Under the pieces are notes generated by a model. It had not been told where the DNA came from. It saw only the letters and a list, made by a program, of their open reading frames with translations, and searched no databases. Both the position numbers and the translations under genes were made by a program. 64,000 nucleotides of DNA, taken from positions 7,260,892 through 7,324,891 of the forward strand of contig LR746265.1 of NCBI GenBank assembly GCA_902729315.2, given 5' to 3'. The DNA comes from Spirodela intermedia (taxonomy: Eukaryota; Streptophyta; Magnoliopsida; Alismatales; Araceae). This document shows, one piece after another, positions 12,401 to 25,665 of this stretch (within the stretch, counting starts at the first letter, position 1; each line of letters opens with the position of its first letter).

Positions 12401-15400
12401 CAGAAGCAAAGCAAGGTTAACATAGTTAATCCTAACCTATAATCAAAACGCCCCATGGGTGTTTAATTCGTAACAACAATATGCAACTCCTTAAGAATGC
12501 ACAGACATTCACAATGAGAGGTGGAGAACATATGGAATATCAGACAGACAAGGAATAAATGGAAGAAAGTATTGAGGGAATGATATTAAAAAAATAGTTA
12601 CCGATGTTGTTATGCTAGAGGCAATGATAAAAAATTCCAAATTACCCAACATAAGGAGGTATAATATATATTGCTAATTTCCCTCAAGAGTGATTTATAG
12701 AGATATGTTCCCAGCAATGAAAGTGTGCAAACTGTGCAAACATTATCAAACAGTGTGATCTCCAAGAAAGCTCTAATTCACTCAAGGAGATCATGCAATT
12801 AGATACAACTGTGCAAACTGTATCCAGAGGTTAAGTCAAAAGTCCCTCCTTTGTAATTGATAAAAAATTAAAGGGAGCCTTCCGAATTCCAAAGACAGGT
12901 TCTCCTCTTCCTGACACTGACATCTGCCTTTATAGTAATAGACGAATCTCATCCAGTAAAATTAAAAAGAGTCGTAAAGAATCTTTCCCATATTTTTGCC
13001 ATGAATCGTATAGGCCAAACTGTTGAACCTTGAAATTTGATTTTTGGAGGTTTCTTGTATTGAACTCTACTCCTACTTAATACTAGCATTCTGCAGGACT
13101 TTAAACAGCTGATGTGTCTGACATTATGACTTTGCAGAAGTACCAACTTTACTGTCAAGATAGGTTATATCACCAAAGGCAGCAATGAGAAATTTATCTT
13201 TGGATTTGATAACAAAGTACCACCGGACTGTGTGTGGTTAAAAAGTGCATAATCCAGGCAGCATATGTGAGAGAAAAATGCTAAATGGAGAAGGACAATG
13301 AATCTAAATTACCTCTTTAATGCCAATGGCATAAGTCTGGTGTTGTGCAAGGCTCTTCTCTCGTAGATTGAACTTCCCAATAATTTTCTGGAAATAAAAT
13401 ATCTAAGCTATGTGCTAAATAAATTAACTTTAAACATCTACATACAGAAATGCATTTTTTCAGTGATCAGTGGTAAGGAATTTAACCAATCAAAAGAACT
13501 TATCATCAGACCTCTGATAGTGAACCTCTGCATCCTTCAGCAAGAAGTGTGATACGTCCTGCATCACCATTTTGCAGTCAGCATGTTCTCACTAACTCTG
13601 AAATGACAAATTTGTGGGAAATTAATTCGATAAATAAATGGAAATATGGAGTTTTTTTGGTAATATAACTCAACAGAATGAAGGAGAGTCTTTTTAGGCC
13701 ATGCTCCAGTTCGGAGAGAAATAATGAGAAAAGATCTATGAAAAACACAGCTTTTCATAATAGACCAACCGCTTATAGAGAATGGACAGGAGAAACAAAA
13801 ACATGAGGCAGAGATCAAAACCCAAAATTTCCACCATGATTACGGTTGAGAATTGATCTTGATTGAGATTCTTGCAACTTGGAGAATAAAAAGGATTCGA
13901 TCTTCACGATCCTCATCTTCCAGGAAGATGAACCAGTCACCACTTCTTGGAGCATAATTTTCGCAATCCCAAAATCTTTTATCAATTATCTTGGTTTTCT
14001 GCTTAAGTAAGGTTACATGAGTTAATGGGCCAGGCCCATTACATGTCTTTAAGTGGATCTGTTAACAGTCTAATGGATCCACTTTAAGGGAATGACAAAG
14101 AAGAACAAAAATACAGTGAAAAGAAACGGATAGAAAGGAAAAACAATCCTAGAGAGTTCAACAATTACGAAAACAAAGATGACGCTCATAGAAGAATCAG
14201 TAATGCAAAATATCAATCTTCAAAAAGTTAATAATAATGTATAAATCAAAATAAAAGAAGTGATGAAAGAAATGGGTTAAAAATCACAAAGCATTTAATC
14301 TCATGTAGTGAATGAATCTGCAAATGACCCCAGTATTACTTGATCACATAAAAGGAAATAGAAAAAATGTTGGCAGCTGATGAAAGGTAACAGTTTATAT
14401 CAATCAATCATGAAACCTAAGCCACTTGTTTTATGCCATGACTTTCAGTGGACAAGAACATAATGTTCTAAAATTTATAATGGGATCAATATCACAACAA
14501 AATACCAACGAAAATACTGGTGAACATAAAAATGCTTCGTATAGAGACCTTTGAGGTCCACACCATGCTGAAAAGTTTCCCTTTTTGAACCATCTTTAGC
14601 AATGCCCATATCATTTGTTCTGATGCCAACAACCTTGTGGTCTTCATCATATAAGATCTGCCAAGTAGTCACACTCAATCAAAGCTGCCAAGACTTCCAC
14701 CTTGAATAATACACAAATAGATCAGATACCTCACTAGCAGCGAAACCTGGATAGATTTCAACACCCAAATCCTCAGCTTTGCTGGCCATCCAACGGCCTA
14801 GCTGGCTCAAGCTGTAGATATCCAACATCAACAAATTATAGCTCACAATTAAAAAAAGGTCAAGTGCTCAAACACTCTTAAAGTGCTTAAAAAGGTAAAT
14901 AAGTTAAAACAGAGAGGTCAAGCTTGAATAAACAAATCAATTTCAAATAAATAAATAAGAGTCGACACATGATGCAAACGATTCTGAAGAGAACAATTTC
15001 CAGGCTCCCAAGAAATGGTACTTAAGTACAATTACTGGTAAGCAAGCACATGAAGATGAAAATATTTTGAAAGATATGAAACACAAAGCTCAGAACCATG
15101 CAGGCGTTGGAAAAGTTTTACAGACCTAAAGTGTAATTCGCGGTCCAAAAGGAAGACTGGCCTCTGAACTTTGAACAGAAACTATAGTTGGATCCCATAT
15201 ACAGGTTAATAACATGAATAGTTTCTTATTATTTAAAATAAATGCAATACTACACTACTATGTGATGACAAAGCCAGTTCAGCAGCTGTTACGGCACTCT
15301 TCTATTCTCTCACTGCCAACTGCAGCCAGTTGTGCTCTCTCCTTATCTTCATCAACTTTTTCTTCTTATCTTCTTCTTTTTCGGCCCTACCCCCTTATCA

Positions 15401-18400
15401 ATGTTGCCTCGCCCAAAATCAGCCAGTCTAATATATTATCAAAGTTTTGAGTATTTTTAACTATATTGGTACCATAGAATCCAATCCAAATCGGCCAGTT
15501 CGGATTGGAACCAACCTAGAAGGAAAACTGCACGAGGGGACCTTTAAAAGCATCCCCTTTCTTTCCCCATCTCCTCCCTCTATCACTCCATCTTTCATGG
15601 CAGGTTAAATGTCGCTGCGTGTGGCTATGTGGACTGGTTGGTGTTCACGACAAAGATATTCACATCAATATATGGTGCATTTCATGCACGTAAATGAAAA
15701 TTCCAGGGCTATATTTCAGGATAAATAGGTTAAAGGGATATTAGAAAATAAACAGCAGAGTTAACCCAAGAAACGATAAAATTCCCTACAAATTTAAGAA
15801 ATTAGATCAAATACTTCTTGAGACATCTGTAGTTTTCTTAGTCACATGTATCTAGGCAATGAATTTGGTTAATCAATCTTGATCCACTGTGGTCGTGCGG
15901 AAACAGGGCTCTCAAAATTATGAGGTCACTTTGCAGATGCGAACACAGTTAAGTCAACCTGGGGCTTGAAGACGTCGATTCAGGTCAAAAACAAAAATGA
16001 AACCCTGGAAAAATACAAGCTTAGAAAATGAAAAACAAAAGCGAAAGCATGAAATAAAATCTCCTCGAACCAAAATCCATGCATGAAATGGCTCTCACTT
16101 GAGGAACATTCAAGCTAAGAAAAAAAATTGGCATCATCATCATCAATAAGCATGAATTACGATAACTAGACAGTAAAAATCAAACCAAAATAATGAAAAT
16201 AAGTGCAAAAAGCTAGAAGCTAGCATAATTAACCTCAGCATTATCCACAATCTAAATTACGATTTCACAACCTTATTACATAGTTCCCTTTGTTATCAAA
16301 TGGGCATGGAAGTGGCACTGCATGGTTCCTCGTGAGAAAATAAAACTTATCAGAAGAAACTGATACTTCAATTGGAGCCTGCAAATTTTTGAGAGAGATA
16401 TCAGCACTGAGGAATTACACCATTCCATTTGATCTCATAAGAAGCATTTATTCAGTTACTGAGTAATAATTGACGGCAGTGTTAATTAAACAGATAGATT
16501 CAGCTTTTACCCCCTCATGTCGCCACTCTGGAATAAGCTCATCCAAAGCACGAGTCTCAAAAACGTTCCCTGATAAGATATGTGCACCTGAAAAATGACC
16601 AGACATTTAAAATGAAAAGCAGATAAGAACGCATATTTCATGATTAAAACAATGCAACCTTAGACAATATTACGCTATGGAGTCACCACACTTAAAATTA
16701 TATCTATTCGAATTTTAAATTCAAACATATTGACTTGGACACCAATGGCGTTCATGCTACACAAGAGCAGCCGTCTTCAGTTATTTGTCCTGCAAAAGAT
16801 CCAGAACCTCACTCCCTACGAGAAATATCCAACCACTTTCCCCTTTCTTCCACTTTAGAATGCAAAGCAGCTCAAAGAATTTCTGTTTTGTCAGTTAATT
16901 TTACATAGAAAGAAAAAAGGAAAGCAGTTTCAAAAGAAATATATTAAGCTTTAGAAAATTTGAACGAAAACTGCAGAGGATGTGTTGGAATATGCATCAA
17001 TTTCGTTATAGAGAATATTACAATTTTTATTATGCCATATCAATGTGTATAATGCCATGCCGAATAGATATTAAGAAGCCAGGTGAAAGTTCATCCCGTA
17101 CCATCACGATCAGGTATAATTCACGTCATTCTATTATTTGGGACAAGTCATCTAAGATCTTTAAGCATTTTGAAGTACTGCTAGTTTTACAAGTCAAACT
17201 ATTGTGTTTAGAATTTTAGATATACTAAGTATTATGCAAGTGTCCCTTGGTCTGACATAAATGAACACATTGTCAGTAAAGGAAAGGAGGAAAAGTATGA
17301 GGCAAAGACCACGAGGCCGTGCTTCATATAACGGTGTTCAATAATATATATTGTATATGTATAACATTTAACCGTGAAACACAAGAAATTGATATTTTCA
17401 ACACGAGGGATTTTCTCCATAAATTTGAGCCCACCTAAAAGTTTATCGGTTATTTCAATTGAAAGCTAGTTGAAAATAAATGCATTAAAATTAATTTCAT
17501 ATTTTTAAATATCACTCACATTTTTCGTGAATTTCCACAAAAAACTTGCTTCGAACTCCAGCGGTCTCCTGAGAAACATGTTTCACTCCAACTCTGAAAT
17601 GATAATTTTTAATAATTTCACAACACCATATCTTTCAAAGGTCAAATGATTCAGCACAGCTAGTTTTGTCTCCCTCTCTGTCACAGTCTTAATGCATAGG
17701 TTCTGTGAAAAATTATGACTTACATCACTAAAATGGTGATTTTCCTGAAAGAAAAGGATTGAGCCTCTAGGAAGATTTTAGCTTCTGAAAGGATAACAAA
17801 AATTTTATCAAACAAATTTTACAGCATATGGTCCTAATAACCTAGTTATTTTACCATAACTTTTGATGTCGATAGCACATCTTCTGACATTCTTATATAT
17901 TGGACAGTAATGGGGTGCTTGCTAATATTCTACGATAACAAATATTGCTAGTTATTTACTAAAGAAGATTCCTCTTGGATACATGGGGACTTTACAAAGA
18001 TGAAACATATGTCAAGTTTTAGGCTGTAGTATCACTATCCATCCACATTGTTTACATGATATAGGTATATCAAAAAGGCATATGTTCGTATGACTTGGAT
18101 TCCACTTTAGTACAGTAGCAGTTTACATGCATCCACACAAGTTTAAATAATCTTCAAAATGTGGATATGCTTTTGTACAATTCGTTTTTTCCTGCATGAC
18201 CAATAATAATTGCTCCTTCCTTCACCTTTAGAAAAACATGTAGACGCAGCATGTGCTTCCCACAACCATTAGTAGCCTTCTTTTGGACATTATGATTGAT
18301 CGTTGATTAACTTACAAGATAGATGGAGGAACTGGAGATCCTTTTGAACAACCTGTCCTAATAGGAAAGTCCTACATACTTAAATTAATTCATCAAGTTG

Positions 18401-19562
18401 ATGATAAAATCCATGGACGTTCCAGTGGACATTATGCACTTGTTACACAACAACCCCTTAGAGGAAGGGCAAAACAGAGGGGACAACGAGTGGGAGAAAT
18501 GGAAGTTTGGGCTTTAAAAGGATTTGGTGTTGCAGAATGCACCTTCTCTTATTTTTTATCCTGTTCTCATCGGAATCAATCATAGCATGCCAGACATTAG
18601 AGGCATTATGAGAAAACACGACCAAGTCCCCCCACCCCCCAAAAAAGTAAAAATAATATATATATTAATGACAAGAGTAAAATATATATATAATAAGAAA
18701 TGATGACACATTAAATGAATGTTCAATTGATAGTAGTTTTCACTGTATTATAAACTAGAAACACCTACCATGGAGTATATAAGCAGAAAGAAGTCATAAG
18801 CAAGTCTAATTCAGTCAATCTGGGATCAGCTAGGGCTCCATGATCAAAGTTTTGTTTCAAAAAATGACAGAATATTTTGTGAAGCTTTTAATCAATTGCC
18901 CGGCCTGAAATAAACACTCTCTGAAGCAATGCAGATCGAATAACATCTAGTCAGTATATCCTCCAATAGTACTATCTAGCCTGTAGAACCCACCATACCA
19001 GAAAGAGTCGCTTTCGGACAAAATAAAAGATATATGAAGAGTATATATTCCTTTACTGACATTCACGTTCGGTGTTTCAGCACACGGTAGAATAAAGGAA
19101 ATAACTGATCGACAGCAAGGAGTCCTTACCCACTTCTGCTCCTTTCTCCACTACGCAGACTGATAGGTCGGTCCCCTGTTCCTGGCACATCTGCTTCAGC
19201 CGGATGGCCGCCGACAGCCCGGCGGGCCCCGCACCCACGATAACCACATCATAGTCCAGATATTCCCGGCCACTTGATTCGCTGCTGAAGCATCTCCATC
19301 GGCCGTCTCCGCAACAGAACCGGAGAGGCCCCGCTTGGCCGCGGAGGTGAAACGGGAAGTCGACGGGCGACCCGGTGCGCGGGGGAGCAACACTAGGACA
19401 GGGAAGGTCCGACGTGGCCCCAGGCAGCGGTCGACTCGCTGGAGAGGTGCTCTCGCCCTTCCCGCGATCACATGATGGAGGTCCTGAGAATGAGGGGACT
19501 CCGGGCCACAGGATCGGAGCCCGGAGAGTGTTTGATCGGAACACACGGCAAAGTCGGAGCAT
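5912..19562 (-). CDS. ETFQO: Electron transfer flavoprotein-ubiquinone oxidoreductase, mitochondrial (ETFQO)
   Basis: Passes electrons from electron transfer flavoprotein to ubiquinone at the inner mitochondrial membrane, during branched-chain amino acid, phytol and lysine breakdown. Nineteen in-phase exons: 19562-19130, 16587-16511, 16378-16272, 14811-14730, 14657-14549, 13558-13512, 13387-13313, 11775-11659, 10398-10330, 9068-8976, 8556-8454, 8207-8083, 7943-7894, 7805-7739, 7650-7571, 6998-6870, 6786-6720 and 5995-5912 are the coding pieces seen (18 listed intervals; any further split would be upstream UTR). They total 1914 nt, 637 residues plus stop, close to Arabidopsis ETFQO as remembered. 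Residues 1-95 are an Arg/Ser-rich transit peptide. FAD motif GAGPAG is at 110-115, then SGNVFE, GFAASE and LLAEGCRG segments. Four [4Fe-4S] ligand cysteines are at 582, 606, 609 and 612. The protein ends [10 protein letters not shown]. An in-frame ATG at 19658 could add 32 residues. Confidence 0.96.
6373..6415. repeat. (GA)n microsatellite in the last ETFQO intron
   Basis: A pure GA run of about 43 bases lies between the penultimate and last coding exons of ETFQO (intron 5996-6719). A short TA-rich run follows at about 6641-6669 in the same intron. Confidence 0.95.
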
Positions 19563-19610
19563 GGCTATCCTGCAGCAACGAAGGACGCATCCTAAGCGAG
19601 CGAGATAGAG

Positions 19611-19632
19611 GTGGGGAGAGAGAGAGAGAGAC
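19611..19632. repeat. Short GA run in the ETFQO 5' leader
   Basis: A GA run of about 20 bases lies 50-70 bases upstream of the chosen ETFQO ATG. On the sense (minus) strand it is CT-rich; if the upstream in-frame ATG at 19658 is used it encodes a Ser-Leu run. CT/GA-rich leaders are common near plant transcription starts. Confidence 0.7.
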
Positions 19633-21639
19633 GTGCCAAATTCTGCGACTGCGGCCACCTAAGCTCTTATCCGCAGTGTCTCCCCACGCATTTTCGCGTT
19701 GGCGTCTCTGATCGCATCACCGCAGGTGGCGAAGATGGCAACAACAAGAACTGTCACACCTTCTCACGGCCGCCGCGGCCTTCGCCTTCCGCCTTCCGCC
19801 TTCCGCCGTCCGCAGCTTCCCCCTCCACCTTCGTGGGAGTCTGCGATCACCGGTCGCATTTGAAAACCCCCCAGTGCCACAAAACAGATCGCCAAGAAGA
19901 AGACGTGGAGAACACGTGGCACAAGCTGATAAGCACACCTGGCAATGGCACAGTACCAATCTTACGAACGTTGTTAATATCCAATTAAACACCAAAACAT
20001 AAGCTTAAATTAGGAAAGATAAATAAATAAATATATTAATTATTATTATTTCTTTTAATTCATCTTCTAGTGGTGAATTCGTCACTAAAATATGGCCGAT
20101 AATATTCTGACCAAAGAGTTGAATGAAGTGATGAAGGAGACAAAAGAAATAGAAAATAAATTATCCACATTATTTTACTAATCTTAGCTGTGAATAATTT
20201 TTTTGGGATGATTGATTTCACAATTTAAAAAAAAGGGGGGGGGAAGGACAAGTGATAGGTAGATAGATAGCTAGAGAGAGAGAGAGAGAGGGAGAGAGAG
20301 AGAGAGGTGCTCTCATCTTCTAGTTTTAGTAAATAGGAAGAAAATAAATTATCTACCTAAATTTTGTTGAAAAAATGATTGAAATAGTGAAAGCTTAGAG
20401 ATCTACCCTTGGAGTGGATCCCATTAAAGATGGACGAAACATATGGACAACTATCTAATGTAAGAGGAGCAAAAAATAAATATAAATTGAATGCTGGCCA
20501 CATTGATACCTACTATTATCATCTCCACATTATTACGTCTGAAACATCATTAAAATCGGATTTTCTTGGCATTTTTTTTATAATCTTGTTATTTCCTTAT
20601 TAGCCATGATCTTGAGCCAATCCTCCAAAATACTTGAAGAAAATGTAGGAAAATTATTCAAATAATGTCCGCATACTCATGATGCTTGATTGTTGATGAA
20701 GGTTTAGAAGCATTTTTTACACTATTAATGCTAAATATTCTTGAGACTATTTGATGGATCTTGAGCAAGTTTCATGGGTTTGATATAAAAGGTTAGTGTT
20801 AATTTTTGATCTCTTATATGGGAAGCTCTTCCTAGCACAATAAATAACAAAGGATGAGGAGGAAAGGCCACTTGTTTCATACCTTCCTCTTTATTTTTTT
20901 AATCTAATTTTTTAGCACTTTCATAAATAACCTAAAATTTCTCCTCAATTTCTTTTCCTGTCTCAGAATTTGAAGTTCTTCTAAATTCATTAGAATCTAA
21001 AGCACATATGAACTTGTTTTTTTTATGTCTGTTGCATTTAATGTCAACATTCTGTTGATTTCTTTAGAGGAATAATATAATCATCTTGATTGAGCCATTT
21101 TCTATAGACTAAAATTAGCAATTTTGATGAAGATATTCATTATAATTTTTCAGTTTGTGTTGTTTAATCTTATAAATAGGGAAACTATTTAGAAGAATTA
21201 TCTAAGATAGTAGCCATCAATCTACTTAAGATGTTTGAATCTTTGGATAATGTAGGCTCTATTATCACTTCAATGGTTTCCCTAATAAGATAAAAAGTGT
21301 TTTATCTGAAGAGATTAATTAGTTCATAAGGTATTTTAATGTTTTTATTTGATTTTAAATTATTATTATTCTGAATTTCAATGCTAATGATAAGTAAGTT
21401 GACATAAGACTTTGTAAGTTGACACATAATTTTGTTGGTCAACACAAGATTCTTTAGGTTTAAACATGCCTTGGCTTGATTACTATATTGGGAAATATTA
21501 AGAACACAAAGATTTACAATGGTTCAGCCTTTTCCTGATCTATGCCCATATTCCAAATATCTTTTTTTTTTTCGGTTTCTACCATATATTCTCTCTAATA
21601 ATATAATAATCCAACTTTTGTATCTAGATCTTTATTGAA

Positions 21640-21734
21640 AACATTGTGAAGTCCGCATCTCCCCTTTTATCTCTTTCTCTCTCTTATTTTACCCTCAAAT
21701 GTGAATAGATGAAAGTCAAAATAGTTTGCTGCAT

Positions 21735-21786
<52 letters not shown>

Positions 21787-21910
21787 AAAATACCTCAGAA
21801 TAGTAAAAAAAAAAAAAAAGGTCCATAGTGCTTATTTCATGTAAGAATATGAAAAAAATAGGCCTTTTTTTATCTTACATAAATTTCCTGGTGGGGTAGG
21901 TAGGGTCAAC
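21640..21910 (+). repeat. Inverted repeat arm A, possible mobile-element remnant
   Basis: This stretch matches the reverse complement of about 26558-26830 over most of its length. Shared strings include CAAATGTGAATAGATGAAAG, GCTGCATGTAGAGAGAG, ATTAAAAATACC and AGTGCTTATTTCATGTAAG, in the same order. A (GA)n run of 44 bases sits in the middle and is shorter in the other copy. No terminal inverted repeats or coding sequence were identified, so the element class is unknown. Confidence 0.8.
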
Positions 21911-22447
21911 CGTCTTCTACCCTTCAAAAAAAATAAAAAAATGGAGGGCGAGTTGACCCATATGAACATCAACCTTATTTTCTTGGAAATATGAGCGCAT
22001 AAAAAAGGATAAATGGCGGAAGTCAATAACTGTTCTCCAAGATAATAATATTATGGCGTCATTTAAATTGCTAAAAAGGGGCGACCCTCCCCGCCTCATC
22101 CTAGCATAGGGCTCAAGAAATGATTATGACGGATTTTTTTTCCTTTATTTAATATATTAAAAATTCCATGTTACTTTTGACGGAGAAGCTGAGGGACGTA
22201 GATTTCATCCTGCATGAGGCGCAGCTAGCCAGCTGCCATCAACGAGAATTTTACCTGCCCTTCAGCGGCGGTAGCGGCGGCGGAAACGACGGCGACGACG
22301 ACGGCCCTCGTCATCCTCCCTAATCATTCAGCTCGCTTGTTGCTTCCGGTCTTCTTCGGTCGGTCCTTCTGATTGATACCCCCCCACCCCCCCCGCGCAG
22401 CCCCTAATCATCCTCTCAGTGATGCCTGCTTCACCTCCGGCGGCAGC

Positions 22448-25418
22448 ATGTACGGGTTCTCAGCCGCCGATGGCTTCGTGGACGGTAACCCATCGCCGCC
22501 GCCCAGTCGCTTCGTCTCTTCTCTCCTCCCGCATCCTCTGATGTTCTTCATCTGTTGTCGGGTTGTGCTTCGGCCGGCAGTGAACCAGGGCGTGGAGGAT
22601 ATGATAAGGTATCTGGCGAACGAGCCCTCTCTGGGCCTTTTCTATGTGCAGCAGCACGCGCAGAACGCCATGCCCAACGTCCTCGATCTGAACGTAATCG
22701 GAATGCGCCCCCCCCTCCTTAACTTTCTTTTTTTCTTCTGGTTATGCCCCCTTTTCTCTCGGAAAGATTCCTGTTTTCTGCTGTGATTCTTGTGCTGTTG
22801 AACTCTGAAGCTGCGAACTGATGGTTTCATGAGACATTGCTTCCTGGGTCGCTCCTCATGATGCCCTTCATAAATCGGATAACTAGCCAGGGATGGATGA
22901 TCTGCTGTTGGAATTTGGTTTTCTAGGAAGAACATTGCAAGATTCCTGGCTTGGGATTGTATGCTGTTTGACCATCGATCATCAGATTTTGGTTCACATT
23001 CATTCTTATTTCTTCATGTTGGCCATTTTTGGTAAACATAGAACACCCTGATCATGCAGATTTTAGGGTTAATTCTTGCCTAGAATACTGATAACGGATG
23101 CCATTAACCTAGGAATCACTATGCAATTCTGATAAATTTTTTTTGGGATGCTTTATATTGCTTGATCTTTTACATCTATGAGAGGATTTCGGAGAGAGAA
23201 AAGAGAAAACTCTCTTCGGCCATAACTCAAAAGCCCTGTGCCTTTTCAGTTGCCTTGTCTCACTTTCTTGCTTACCATTTATCTGTGAGTAGGATCTTAC
23301 GTCTGATTTCACTCTTCTGAGTCATGTGGGGAAGAAGCTACACACGAATGCTATCATCCTTGTATCTTTGCTCACAGATGATCGTTTTCTGTCGTGGTTT
23401 TCTTTGATGGTATTGGTACCCTAGCTGGATCATTTCCTTGACCTAGACCAATGGTTCATTTCCTTGACCTAGACCAATGGTTTTCTTATTATTATTATTT
23501 TTGATTTTTTCTACGGTTATTATTATTATTATTATCAGTAGTATCCTGCGACCCAAGTGACTATTTATTATGAAAAAAAAATTTACGATTTTTTAAAAAA
23601 AATGTGGAATCTGATCACCAAATACAATGCATGAGCTACAACATACTTGCTAGAACACCTGCTCATCAGTTCAATTGCAATTGGGGAAAAGAAAATGCTT
23701 TTAAGATGTTTCTTGGGGAAGATTGAATTTGATACTTACCTAGTGTTTTAGATCTTTTTTACAGACGAAAATGACATTACCCATACTTGAAACTGTTTGA
23801 AAGGATTAATTATAAGTTAAGTCTATGAAGCTTCTTGGGAGATATATTCATAAAGTGAATAAGTTCATAAGAGCATACATTTACAGATAATGGTCTCATG
23901 ATACAGTATATAATAAGAAATGGTTTCCTTTGGCTCTTCTGACCAATCGGGTTGCTTCTTTTAGGATAAAATTCTGGAGAAAACCCATAACACGATGCTG
24001 CAAACTGAAGATCTGGAGGATTCAATATGCTGTGTTAAATCAATGTCAGAGTGTGGCTTCCACATTGTTGATGAAATGGTCAAGGACATCAACAAATCTC
24101 TGCATATCATGTCCACTTCTCGACCACGCAAAGGGTATGTTCTAACCTCGCAGTATGACTGATACTTTTTCCTTGAAAAAAAGATCAAACAATGAGATTT
24201 AACTGTACCTATTATGGGAAAAAAAAAAAACTGTGCCTAATATGGATCTCCGAGTGAGGTTATGTATGAAAAAAAAAGAAATAAAAATGATGTAATTGGT
24301 CAGAGTCGGCCAGAGTGTCATCAAGTGTGTAAATAGTATTAATTTTCAGTCTAGGCCAGTATTTATCCATAATTGCACCTATAGTTTTGACTTTTTATGG
24401 GCATTGAAAACTATTGAAGAAGATGATTGTGCGACTGTGGTTCCTTCTGTGGAACGTCGTTTTTAATTGACCAGAAGCAGATGCAGAAAGGTAATAGAGA
24501 AGATTAGGTGGCTATGCTGTGTCGATTGCAGCCTCTTTGGCCATCTGAGGTGCAGCTTGTTGGTGCCTAATCTCAGCTAGAGTTCAAGTGATGATCTAAG
24601 AAATGAGAACTATAGTGAGTTGAGCAAGGCTGCTTTAGGAAACTGCCAGAAACGGCCCAACTTCTAAGTGGGCCCTTTCAATATGCAATTAGTTTACTGA
24701 GATCTGCATCTGGCTCTGACAGATAACATCTAAGTGGGAACCTGATCATAGGCCTGTTAAATACTTGATATTTGGCAGATTAGTCAACAGCACAAAACCC
24801 TGTGGGACCTTGTAAACCCAACTCTGCTTGCTCCAGATGATCCCGAGTTGACTTCCCCATTCACATGAATTTGACCTAAAAGAAAATGGTCTGATGATTG
24901 TCGCCAATCTTCTTCTTCATCTTCTTCTTATTCTTTCCTTTTCCTTTTTTATGAAGCACAGGTTACTTCGGAGTTCAAGTCGGGGTTTCCAGGTGGAGAG
25001 AGGCAACTTGCAGGCGTTCTCTTCATTCAGCGAGTTTTCCGGCCGCGGCCAGCTGGAGGTTGGAGATGGCCGAGGCGGGTATCTGTCAGCTGTCTTCAGC
25101 TCAGTGAAGCAGAAAGCCGCCATGCTTCGATGGTCTCAGATCGATCCCATGCTGCAGAGCAGGACACCGGCTTCTTCATCTGCAACTCCCTCATCGTCAA
25201 TGGGAGAGGAGGACCCTGTGGGGGCCGCTGCTCCAAGCTCCTTGGAGATGGAAGGAGATGGGCTTCCCTTGTCAAGCCAGATTATTACCCTGGGAGATGA
25301 CACAGTGCCAGATAATTTTGAGAAGTTCAAGTCAGAGCAAGAAGCCAAGCTGAAGGAATGGCTAGAAGAGGTCCAAGATCATGGTCCCTCAACCCCCCAG
25401 GGGGCTCTGGCTAGCTAG
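22448..25418 (+). CDS. BORCS8: BORCS8 (MEF2BNB)-like protein
   Basis: Four exons: 22448-22484, 22581-22693, 23965-24134 and 24962-25418, all GT-AG and in phase, giving 777 nt and 258 residues. Residues 14-107 resemble animal BORCS8/MEF2BNB: YLANEPSLGLFYVQQHAQNA and the following DSICCVKSMSECGFHIVDEM and INKSLHIM segments fit the family's two helical blocks. In animals BORCS8 is a subunit of BORC, a lysosome-positioning complex related to BLOC-1; the plant role is not established, so an endosome or vacuole adaptor role is inference. Residues 108-258 are a plant-type extension, rich in Ser, Gly and acidic residues, with a charged helix EKFKSEQEAKLKEWLEEVQD near the end. The ATG at 22448 follows a GC-rich leader; exon 1 encodes only 12 residues. 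The gene lies between divergent ETFQO and convergent NUP160. Confidence 0.83.
23431..23482. repeat. Exact 26-bp tandem duplication in intron 2 of the BORCS8-like gene
   Basis: The unit, starting CATTTCCTTGACCTAGACCA, occurs twice head to tail without mismatch. It is followed by an ATT-rich microsatellite at about 23486-23536. Confidence 0.95.
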
Positions 25419-25665
25419 CAGCTGCTTGCTTCCTTGTGAATGAGATGATGACATCTTCTTTATGCAAATTTCTGGGTCTTAATAATGTTTCTCTAATCAA
25501 TTAAATGACTGGGTAAATGTTTATTACACGGAATATGTTAGTAAAATCAACATGTTTCAACATGTTTACCATATCTGTCAGAGGAGAGGAGCCATGAGCT
25601 GCGGCCATTTTCTTCTGTACAGAGGGCGACTGGCCATTAGAGCAGCACCATGGGCAACAGACAAG
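25419..25665. other. Short convergent intergenic region
   Basis: The BORCS8-like gene (plus) and NUP160 (minus) stop 247 bases apart and point at each other. Both 3' untranslated regions must fit or overlap here. The DNA is AT-rich on the left half; no gene is present. Confidence 0.8.

Larger units (their letters stand above)
19563..22447. other. Intergenic DNA between divergent ETFQO and BORCS8-like genes
   Basis: Bases 19563-19960 are GC-rich and hold the ETFQO leader and promoter, with a GA run at about 19611-19632. Bases 19970-22180 are AT-rich without recognisable coding sequence, with GA microsatellites at about 20273-20306 and 21739-21782. Bases 21640-21910 are one arm of an inverted repeat shared with a NUP160 intron. 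From about 22190 the DNA turns GC-rich again as the leader of the BORCS8-like gene. A string near 21500 (AAGATTTACAATGGTTCAGCC) looks like a decayed version of a sequence common in plant LTR elements, but no paired LTR was found. Confidence 0.7.
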
